Of a stretch of 64,000 nucleotides of DNA, positions 36,413-44,142 are shown in pieces. Origin of the DNA: Prevotella heparinolytica (GTDB taxonomy: Bacteria; Bacteroidota; Bacteroidia; Bacteroidales; Bacteroidaceae); the NCBI RefSeq assembly GCF_004342845.1, contig NZ_SLXB01000001.1, positions 124,001 through 188,000 on the forward strand, written 5' to 3'. Under the pieces are notes generated by a model. It was not told the DNA's origin. It made no database searches and was given only the letters and a program-made list of their open reading frames with translations. Numbering within the stretch: position 1 is the first letter of the stretch; each line of letters begins with the position of its first letter. Position numbers and translations under genes: made by a program.

Positions 36413-37387
36413 ATGAAACAGAATATGACAGATTATAATGTACTCATCGCCAATTATCTGGAAGGCCATATCACGCCGGAAGGGAAAGACGCGCTTATGC
36501 AATGGGTAAGGGCATCGAAAGAGAACGAAGACTACTTTGTGCAGATGGCGAAAGTGTGGGAAGAATCGACCATCGAACTTCAAGACAGAGAATCGGCCCG
36601 GAAAGCGGCGAATATGTTCTTTGCACGAATGCAGGCAAAGAAACGCCGCAAGCTGTATCGGTGGGTGGCAAGTTCGGCGGCGGCAGTGCTTCTTTTGCTG
36701 CTGGGATTGCAGATGTGGGACGCCGGACTCCCGTTCGGCGAGCGGATGCTGACCGTTGCCACTTGCGACAGCAAGAAAGAGGTCATCCTCCCGGACAGCT
36801 CCATCGTCTGGCTCAATGCCCGAAGCGAGCTGACGTATCCGAAGAAGTTCGGCCGCAAGCGCCGCAACGTGGCTTTGAAGGGCGAAGCTTTCTTCGACGT
36901 GAGGAAAGACAAGAAGAGACCCTTCTCGGTGAATACGCCGACGATGACCGTAAGAGTGTCCGGAACCACTTTCGTAGTCACCGACAGGAAAGAACTGCCG
37001 CATGCCGAGGCCGTATTGGAGACGGGCAAGATCGACGTGACGGTGAAAGAGACGGGCCGGAAACTGGAAATGCAGCCCGACCGCCAGCTTATCTACAATA
37101 AAAAAGAGAAATCCACGGAGATGAGAGTGGTGAACGCTTCGGACTACACCAACTGGCGAAAAGAATATCTCCTGTTCGAGAATACGCCGCTCAGAGACGT
37201 GTTTATCCAGTTGGGCAAGTGGTACAACATAAGCATCTCGTGCAAGACGTGCAGCCCGAAACTGCTGGACACACCGGTATCTTTCACGCTCGACAATGAA
37301 ACCGTGGACGACATCCTGAGCATCTTGCAGAGCATCACGCCTCTGACATGGGAAAAAACCGGAACCAACGAAATAACAATCGAATAA
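36413..37387 (+). CDS. FecR-family anti-sigma factor
   Basis: A protein of about 324 residues starting at ATG 36413 (MKQNMTDYNVLIANYLEG); an in-frame GTG at 36380 is less likely. The N-terminal sigma-binding part spans about 1-75, with one membrane helix near 84-100 (SSAAAVLLLLLGLQMW). The periplasmic FecR domain (EVILPDSSIVWLNARSELTYP, LKGEAFFDV) is followed by a DUF4974-type end (ENTPLRDVFIQLGKWYNISI). It sits between the ECF gene and an STN-bearing SusC, giving the usual three-part surface-signalling module. Confidence 0.94.
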   Translation: MKQNMTDYNVLIANYLEGHITPEGKDALMQWVRASKENEDYFVQMAKVWEESTIELQDRESARKAANMFFARMQAKKRRKLYRWVASSAAAVLLLLLGLQMWDAGLPFGERMLTVATCDSKKEVILPDSSIVWLNARSELTYPKKFGRKRRNVALKGEAFFDVRKDKKRPFSVNTPTMTVRVSGTTFVVTDRKELPHAEAVLETGKIDVTVKETGRKLEMQPDRQLIYNKKEKSTEMRVVNASDYTNWRKEYLLFENTPLRDVFIQLGKWYNISISCKTCSPKLLDTPVSFTLDNETVDDILSILQSITPLTWEKTGTNEITIE

Positions 37388-37564
37388 TAACCCCTTAAAA
37401 CCTGAATGCCTATGAAAACATAAAAACGAAGCATACATAAAAAAATAAGGAGCGGATGCCTTCACCTATCCGCCCCTCGTTCTAACTATTTCTTCCACTC
37501 TTGCCCAAAACCGAGAGAGCGCAAGAGGAGGAAGCTAATTACTCAACAAAAATAAATAAATAGT

Positions 37565-40500
37565 ATGAATTACATAGGAAAACAGAACGACTTTTCATTC
37601 TGTTGCAAAAAAATAACGTTTTGCACACAATTGTGCCTGCTTGTCATAGGCTTGCTTGCCTCCGCCTTCAGCATAGAGGCCGTGGCCCAAAACAAGCCGA
37701 TAACCTTAAAGCTGGATAACGCAACGGTAGTAGAAGCCGTAAGAGCAGTCGAAAAACAATCCACCTACAAATTTGTGTACAACAATGCCGATGTAGACGT
37801 TTCGCGCAAAATCAGCGTAAACATAGAGAACGCAACCGTGGAAACGGCGGCCAAAACCATTTTTGCGGGCTACAACGTAACCATAAAAGGAAAAAACGTA
37901 ATCATTACCTCTCCGAAGAAAGCCGGAACAAATGCCAAGCAACAATCTTCGCGCCGCAGCAAGGTGATAGGCGCAGTGGTAGATGCCGTGACGGGCGACC
38001 CGCTGACCGGTGCCTCCGTGCTCGTGAAGAACGCCACTCCCCCCTACGGCGTCACAGCCGATGTGGACGGAAAATTCGAACTTTCGGTGTCGCCCGACGA
38101 TGTGCTGGTGGTCAGCTTCATCGGCTACCTGTCCCAAGAAGTAAAAATAGGCAACCGGAAGATACTCAGCATCTCCCTGTCGGAAGACGCGACCGCGCTG
38201 GGCGAAGTGGTGGTGACGGCCTTCAACATGGGTCAGAAAAAAGCCACCATGACGGGTTCGATACAGACACTGCGCCCCAGCGACTTGAAAGTGCCGGCAA
38301 CGAACCTCTCCACCGCCTTTGCCGGACGCCTTTCGGGAGTCATCGCCTATCAGCGAAGCGGCGAACCGGGAAGCAACGGAGCCAATTTCTTTGTGCGCGG
38401 CGTCTCCACCATGAGCGGCGCCACCAATCCGCTCATCATCCTCGACGGCGTGGAAGTGAGTAAAGCAGACCTCGACGCATTGGACCCGGAAGTAATCGAA
38501 GGCTTTTCGGTGCTGAAAGATGCCACGGCCTCGGCCATGTATGGTACGCGCGGTGCCAACGGAGTGCTCATCATCAAGACCAAAAGCGGCGCCAACCTCG
38601 ACAAACCGGTGATAAGCGTGCGTGTGGAAGGCTATGTGAACAAGCCCATCAACGTGCCGCAAGTGGTAAGCCCCGTCACGTTCATGCGCATGTTCAACGA
38701 AGCGGTCACCAACCAAGGAACCGACGCCCTGCTCTATTCCGAAGACAAAATCAACGGAACCCTGAAAGGGCTCGACCCCTATCTGTACCCGAACGTAAAC
38801 TGGTATAACGAGCTGTTCAACAACTCTACGTTCAACCAGAAAGCCAACTTCAACGTTCGCGGCGGTACAAGCAAAATCACCTACTTCATGAATGTCAACA
38901 CCGTGCACGAAACCGGTATGCTGAGAGGACGCAGCAAGGAGTTCTTCTCGTTCGACAACAACATCAACTACATGAAGTACGCCTTCCAGAACAACATCGA
39001 CTTCAACCTCTCCAAGACCGCCAAGATAGGGCTTAACCTCAATGTGCAGCTCAACAGCCTGCACGGTCCCATTACGGCCAGCGACGGCGGCGGAGGAGTG
39101 GGCAACATCTTCAACGCCATCATGCAGAACAACGCCGTCGACTTCCCCGTCATGTATCCGCAAGGCGGCGACCCGTGGTATCATTGGGGAGGCACACGGA
39201 TAGGCTCCACCCCCATAGAAAACCCCATGGTGGTGGCCACTGCGGGCTACAAGGACATGTTCGAGAGCACCGTTGTGTCCATCCTCAACTACGAACAGAA
39301 ACTCGACTTCATCACCAAGGGACTGGGTTTCAAAGCGCTCTTCTCGTTCAAGAACTGGAGCCGGACTACGAATTTCCGCTATCAGGGTGGCAACAGATAC
39401 ATCCTTGAAAGAGTGGAAACCGACGCCGAAGGCAACACCGTATATGTACAGACTCCCGTAGACGGAAACCCCTCCAAACCGAACCTGAATGCCGGATCGG
39501 GCGTGGCCGGAGACCGCAACTACTATTTCCAGAGCTACTTCGACTACAATCGCTCGTTCGGCAATCACAACGTGTCGGCCATGCTGCTATACAACATGAG
39601 CGAGTACAACAATAACGTGATAGGCAACAATAATCTGATAGGCTCGCTTCCCAAACGCAAGCTCGGCTTTGCGGGACGTATCACTTACGATTATGCCAAC
39701 AGATACTTGTTCGAAGTCAATGCCGGATACAACGGTTCGGAAAACTTCGCAAAGGGGCACCGCTTCGGATTCTTCCCTTCCGTGTCGGCAGGATGGAACG
39801 TCAGTGAAGAGAATTTCTGGACTCCGCTCAAGTCCATCGTGTCCAATTTCAAAATCCGCACTTCTTACGGATTGGTAGGAAACGACCAGATCGGTGGCGA
39901 ACGCTTCATCTACATGGGCATCGTTTCATTGAACAATACGCCCGGATACATCACCGGCTACGACGACGCCCGGACGGGCGAACGCAAAGGCCCCACCTAT
40001 TCGCGCCTGCAAAACGACAACATCACTTGGGAGATAGGACGGAAATACAACGTCGGGGTGGACTTGCAGTTCTTCAACTCGCTGAACCTCACCATCGACG
40101 CCTTCAAGGAAATACGCAGCGACATCTTCCAGCAAAAGCAATCCATCCCGAACTCGTTCGGAACGGCCGACACGAAAATCTTCGGAAACTACGCCAAAGT
40201 GAAGAACTGGGGTATCGACGCCTCCATGGATTACGGGAAACAAATCACCAAGGACTTTTCCTTGCAGTTCAGAGGCACGTTTACCTTTGCCCGCAACCGG
40301 GTGCTCGAATACGACGAAGCTCCCGGCCTGCGTCCCGCCCTGCGCCAAGTGGGTCGACGGCTGAACACCTACATGGGATACGTGGCCGACGGCCTTTACA
40401 TCGACGAAGCGGATATAGCCAACAACCCCACTTCCACGCTGGGCAACATCACCATTGCTCCGGGCGATATAAAGTATGTGGACCAGCCCGATGCCGACGG

Positions 40501-41017
40501 CAAGTATGACGGAAAGATAACGTCCGATGACCGGATTGAAATAGGACATCCCCATGTTCCGGAAATCGTATATGGTTTCGGCCCCTCCATGAAGTATAAA
40601 AACGTAGACCTGTCGCTCTTCTTCCAAGGCCAGGCCAACGTGTCGCTCATGATGAGCGGTTTTCACCCCTTCGGCACACAAGAGAGGCGCAACGTGCTGC
40701 AATGGATAGCCGATGACTACTGGAGCAAAGACAACCAGAACAACCGTGCCCGCTATCCGCGTCTGACGCACTATTACAACAATAACAACCAGCAAACCTC
40801 CACGCATTGGCTGCGCAATGCCGCATTCCTGAAGCTGAAAAACCTCGAAGTGGGTTATACTTATAAGGGCATGCGCGTTTACGCAAGCGTAACCAATCTG
40901 TTCACGCTCTCCGGCTTCAAGCTCTGGGATCCTGAACTGGGAGGAGGAAGCGGAATGAAGTATCCGTTGCAACGCACGTTCAACGTAGGTGTGCAAGTCC
41001 GCTTCAATGATAAATAA
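37565..41017 (+). CDS. SusC/RagA-type TonB-dependent transporter with STN domain
   Basis: A 1150-residue outer-membrane transporter. Residues 1-42 are the signal segment (ending EAVAQN) and about 45-120 the STN domain (ITLKLDNATVVEAVRAVEKQ). About 130-210 is a carboxypeptidase-D-like domain (VVDAVTGDPLTGASVLVKNA), then LGEVVVTAFNMGQKKATMTG, a plug with FAGRLSGVIAYQRSGEPGS and VLKDATASAMYGTRGANG, and a barrel ending VGVQVRFNDK. It is the signalling and import component of the sigma/anti-sigma locus. In Bacteroides, STN-SusC systems with M60 proteases are often linked to host mucin glycans. Confidence 0.95.
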   Translation: MNYIGKQNDFSFCCKKITFCTQLCLLVIGLLASAFSIEAVAQNKPITLKLDNATVVEAVRAVEKQSTYKFVYNNADVDVSRKISVNIENATVETAAKTIFAGYNVTIKGKNVIITSPKKAGTNAKQQSSRRSKVIGAVVDAVTGDPLTGASVLVKNATPPYGVTADVDGKFELSVSPDDVLVVSFIGYLSQEVKIGNRKILSISLSEDATALGEVVVTAFNMGQKKATMTGSIQTLRPSDLKVPATNLSTAFAGRLSGVIAYQRSGEPGSNGANFFVRGVSTMSGATNPLIILDGVEVSKADLDALDPEVIEGFSVLKDATASAMYGTRGANGVLIIKTKSGANLDKPVISVRVEGYVNKPINVPQVVSPVTFMRMFNEAVTNQGTDALLYSEDKINGTLKGLDPYLYPNVNWYNELFNNSTFNQKANFNVRGGTSKITYFMNVNTVHETGMLRGRSKEFFSFDNNINYMKYAFQNNIDFNLSKTAKIGLNLNVQLNSLHGPITASDGGGGVGNIFNAIMQNNAVDFPVMYPQGGDPWYHWGGTRIGSTPIENPMVVATAGYKDMFESTVVSILNYEQKLDFITKGLGFKALFSFKNWSRTTNFRYQGGNRYILERVETDAEGNTVYVQTPVDGNPSKPNLNAGSGVAGDRNYYFQSYFDYNRSFGNHNVSAMLLYNMSEYNNNVIGNNNLIGSLPKRKLGFAGRITYDYANRYLFEVNAGYNGSENFAKGHRFGFFPSVSAGWNVSEENFWTPLKSIVSNFKIRTSYGLVGNDQIGGERFIYMGIVSLNNTPGYITGYDDARTGERKGPTYSRLQNDNITWEIGRKYNVGVDLQFFNSLNLTIDAFKEIRSDIFQQKQSIPNSFGTADTKIFGNYAKVKNWGIDASMDYGKQITKDFSLQFRGTFTFARNRVLEYDEAPGLRPALRQVGRRLNTYMGYVADGLYIDEADIANNPTSTLGNITIAPGDIKYVDQPDADGKYDGKITSDDRIEIGHPHVPEIVYGFGPSMKYKNVDLSLFFQGQANVSLMMSGFHPFGTQERRNVLQWIADDYWSKDNQNNRARYPRLTHYYNNNNQQTSTHWLRNAAFLKLKNLEVGYTYKGMRVYASVTNLFTLSGFKLWDPELGGGSGMKYPLQRTFNVGVQVRFNDK

Positions 41018-41044
41018 GTTTTGCATCCTTAAATATAGACATAT

Positions 41045-42934
41045 ATGAAATTATTATCCAAAATATTTGCCCTGACACTGGCCATGATATGCAGTGTATC
41101 TTGCGATTTTCTGGACGTAGTGCCCGACGAGCGGACTACGGACACCGACACGTATGCGGGGCGCAACAACGGTATCGACTATCTGTATTCCTGCTATGCC
41201 TATCTGCCCAACCCGTCCAACACGCCCGGAGGTCTCGATCTGCTCACGGGCGATGAGGTGATAACCGCTTTCGAGCACGAAACGTTCGCCGCCTTCCCCA
41301 AAGGGAATTATTCGGCCTCCTCACCGGTCATCTCATACTGGAATACTTTCTTCCAGGGAATACGCCAGTGCTACATGTTCATGGAAAGAATAGACAGGTT
41401 TCCCGACACCACGGATGCCGAGAAGAATGATTATCGGGCACAGGCCAAGTTCCTCATCGCCTACTATCACTTCCTGCTTTCGCGTGCCTACGGCCCCATC
41501 CTGCTGATTAAGGAAACGCCGTCGACAGACATTCTTGCCTCCGAATATCCCACCCGTGTGCCTTACGACGAGTGTGTGGCTTGGATTTGCGACCTGCTTG
41601 ACGAAGCCGCCAAAGACCTGCCTGCCAAGCGGGACATAAAGAACCAATACGGATTGGCCACCAGCATCATGGCCAAATCGGTAAAGGCCAAAATGCTGCT
41701 CTACGCCGCTTCGCCCCTGTTCAACGGAAACAGTGCGTATGCCGGTTTCAAAGATAAAGAAGGCGTAGCGTTGATGCCCGCCTCATACGACGCGCAGAAG
41801 TGGATGAAAGCACGCGACGCACTGATGGAAGCCATCAAGCTGGCCGAGAGCAACGGTCACAGCCTCTACGTCAACGACGCCTACCGGGGCGAAGACGGCT
41901 CGGCAAACAAGTTCCCGGAGAAAGGCATCGTGCGACGTATGCGTACCCTGACCCTCGACTGGAAAGGCGCAGCCAACCCCGAAGTGTTGTTTGCCGACAC
42001 GCGGGGAGAAGGCTACTACGACATACAACTGAAATGTATGCCGAAAACCTCCGTGGAGCAAGGTGCCAACGGTGTGTCGCTCACGTGGACCATGCTGAAC
42101 CGTTTCTATACGAAGAACGGACTGCCGTGGGATGAAGACCCTGAATTCAAGTCGGACAACAAGCTGGCGGTTGTCAGCATAGACGCCGGCCATGCCGCCT
42201 ATGGCAAGGAGGGAGAGAAGACCATCGCCTTCAACCTCAACCGCGAACCGCGCTTTTATGCCTGGGTGGGTTTTCATGGCGGATATTTCGAAGTGCTGAA
42301 CGGAACCGACAACGCATACCCCATTCCCGGTTACATGAGCGAACGGGGACGTGTCCTCCTGAACTTCTTCAAGGATGGCAATCAGGGGCGCAAGAACCGC
42401 ACCAACAACTATTCTCCCGGCGGATACCTCAATAAGAAAGGTACAGACCCCAACATGGTGATGGGAAAAAGCGGCCCCAACCGCACGGTATATCCATGGC
42501 CGGTCATCCGTTTGGCCGACCTTTATCTGGGTTACGCCGAAGCATGCGTGGAGACGGACGAACCGGATGCCGCAAAGACTTACCTGAACAAAGTGCGTAC
42601 GCGTGCGGGCATTCCCACCGTAGAGAAATCATGGGAGGGCGTGGCCGAACTCAATAAGGACAAACTGCGCCAAATCGTACGCCGGGAACGCCAGATAGAA
42701 CTTTATCTCGAAAATCAGAACTTCTGGGATATGCGCCGCTGGATGATTGCCCAAGAAACCTTCAGCAAGAAAGCTCAGGGACTTAATATCGAGGGGAACG
42801 ACATCGACGAATTTGCACAACTCAGGGAAATCTCTTTCGAACGCAAATTCGAGGCGCCGAAAAACTATCTGTTGCCCATACCGAGCGATGACGTCAACAG
42901 AAATCCCAAACTTGTGAACAATCCCGGTTATTAA
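41045..42934 (+). CDS. SusD/RagB-type surface glycan-binding lipoprotein
   Basis: A 629-residue lipoprotein, long for the family. Its lipobox is CSVSC (Cys about 20), followed by DFLDVVPDERTTDTDTY. SusD blocks are DYRAQAKFLIAYYHFLLSRA, YGPILLI, AKSVKAKMLLYAASPLFNG, WPVIRLADLYLGYAEACVE and RQIELYLENQNFWDMRRWM. It lies 27 bp after its SusC. The extra length is in the middle (about 240-470) and may form a larger ligand surface (inference). Confidence 0.95.
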   Translation: MKLLSKIFALTLAMICSVSCDFLDVVPDERTTDTDTYAGRNNGIDYLYSCYAYLPNPSNTPGGLDLLTGDEVITAFEHETFAAFPKGNYSASSPVISYWNTFFQGIRQCYMFMERIDRFPDTTDAEKNDYRAQAKFLIAYYHFLLSRAYGPILLIKETPSTDILASEYPTRVPYDECVAWICDLLDEAAKDLPAKRDIKNQYGLATSIMAKSVKAKMLLYAASPLFNGNSAYAGFKDKEGVALMPASYDAQKWMKARDALMEAIKLAESNGHSLYVNDAYRGEDGSANKFPEKGIVRRMRTLTLDWKGAANPEVLFADTRGEGYYDIQLKCMPKTSVEQGANGVSLTWTMLNRFYTKNGLPWDEDPEFKSDNKLAVVSIDAGHAAYGKEGEKTIAFNLNREPRFYAWVGFHGGYFEVLNGTDNAYPIPGYMSERGRVLLNFFKDGNQGRKNRTNNYSPGGYLNKKGTDPNMVMGKSGPNRTVYPWPVIRLADLYLGYAEACVETDEPDAAKTYLNKVRTRAGIPTVEKSWEGVAELNKDKLRQIVRRERQIELYLENQNFWDMRRWMIAQETFSKKAQGLNIEGNDIDEFAQLREISFERKFEAPKNYLLPIPSDDVNRNPKLVNNPGY

Positions 42935-42955
42935 CGCTTAAATCTATTTTACGAT

Positions 42956-43873
42956 ATGAAACCTTTATTTTTGTATGCCTTTGCAGGGACCATTGCGCTG
43001 CTTGCACTTTCGGGTTGCCAGAAAGAAGATATGGGTCCGCAGCCCGTGGCAATCGAAGCTTCTTCACTCACTGCCGAGCCGCAGGAAGGAGCCGTCAAAA
43101 TAAGCTGGAAGATTCCGGAAGCGGCCAACTACGAATACATCCGGGTCACTTATACGCATCCCGGCACGGGCAAGGAGCACATCCGCCTGGCCAGCGTCTA
43201 TGCCGACCACATCGTCATTGACGGTTTGCTCAAGCGCTACGGGGCCATCGAGTTCAAGCTGATGCCCGTAACCGCCAAAGGACGCGAAGGAGAAGTGCGT
43301 ACCATAACTGCCGAGTCGCTCGCGTTGCCCAAGAAAATCAAAGTAATTTCCGACTCCAAGGAGCAAATGAAGATAGATGCAACCCAAATCTGGGCCAGCA
43401 ATCCCGAGCCGCTCTATGGCGAAGGCGTAATTGCAAACTTGGTGGATAATAATTATAACACGTATTTTCACATGAGTTGGAGCAGCCCCAAGCCTTTCCC
43501 GCATTACATTGTGATGAAGGCCCCCGAGGCAATCGGCGCATTGAGCTTCTTCTTCAAAAACCGTACGCATGCCAACAACAACAATCGTCCGAAGAATATG
43601 AATCTTTGGGTGAGCGAAACCTTTGACGGAACCACTTTCAACCCGGCCGGGTTCTCGGCGCATAAGGTGGCCGAGTTCAGAGGCATGCCCGAAGGAAGCG
43701 GCAGCGAAGTGGAATCTCCGGGTTACGTTCTTCCGTCTCCGATGCAGTATGTATGGTTCGAAGTTCTCGAGCCTCACGGCAGCGGACTGTACTTCGCCCT
43801 GGCCGAAATCAAGCTTTACAAATACAAGCTGGAGATGTTCGACCCGGAGACCGGAGAAACAACCGTATTGTAG
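42956..43873 (+). CDS. Surface lipoprotein with Fn3-like (DUF4959-type) and F5/8-type C domains
   Basis: A 305-residue lipoprotein (lipobox LALSGC, Cys about 21). Residues about 30-125 look like a fibronectin-III/DUF4959 module (LTAEPQEGAVKISWKIPEAA), and about 150-290 like a discoidin/F5-8C (CBM32-like) domain (ASNPEPLYGEGVIANLVDNN, YIVMKAPEAIGALSFFFKNR, LAEIKLYKYKLE). It sits 21 bp after susD in the position of a surface glycan-binding protein and probably adds a second ligand site. Ligand unknown. Confidence 0.8.
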   Translation: MKPLFLYAFAGTIALLALSGCQKEDMGPQPVAIEASSLTAEPQEGAVKISWKIPEAANYEYIRVTYTHPGTGKEHIRLASVYADHIVIDGLLKRYGAIEFKLMPVTAKGREGEVRTITAESLALPKKIKVISDSKEQMKIDATQIWASNPEPLYGEGVIANLVDNNYNTYFHMSWSSPKPFPHYIVMKAPEAIGALSFFFKNRTHANNNNRPKNMNLWVSETFDGTTFNPAGFSAHKVAEFRGMPEGSGSEVESPGYVLPSPMQYVWFEVLEPHGSGLYFALAEIKLYKYKLEMFDPETGETTVL

Positions 43874-43913
43874 CAGCCGGTTAGAAGCAAGATATTGTTT
43901 TGATTTTCTTTTT

Positions 43914-44023
43914 GACAGACACATGTCCCTGTCGTGACAGATGCAAGTGTTCAGGCCGACAGGCAAAAGCCCCTGTCGTGACAGACACAAGCCTTTGTCA
44001 CGATAGGGGCAAGTGTCTGAAAC
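43914..44023. repeat. Phased 22-bp array, family 1 (five units)
   Basis: Units start at 43914, 43936, 43958, 43980 and 44002, exactly 22 bp apart. Typical cores are GACAGACACAAGCCTTTGTC and GACAGATGCAAGTGTTCAGG. The array begins 40 bp after the stop of the surface lipoprotein gene and ends 119 bp before the M60 gene, inside the same operon. Confidence 0.88.
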
Positions 44024-44142
44024 CATTGCGGATTCAACCGTAATAAGGGCACAAGATGCCGGCAGGATTTAGGACCTCTGTCCTGAACCGGCGTGGTAAA
44101 TCCAAACAGACTTTTCTAAGAAAACCTATAAAAACACTTACC

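Noticed and set aside
37449..37476. Attenuator hairpin between fecR and susC (GCGGAT/ATCCGC)
   Set aside because: The stem is only six to seven pairs with no T run; I cannot support a function.
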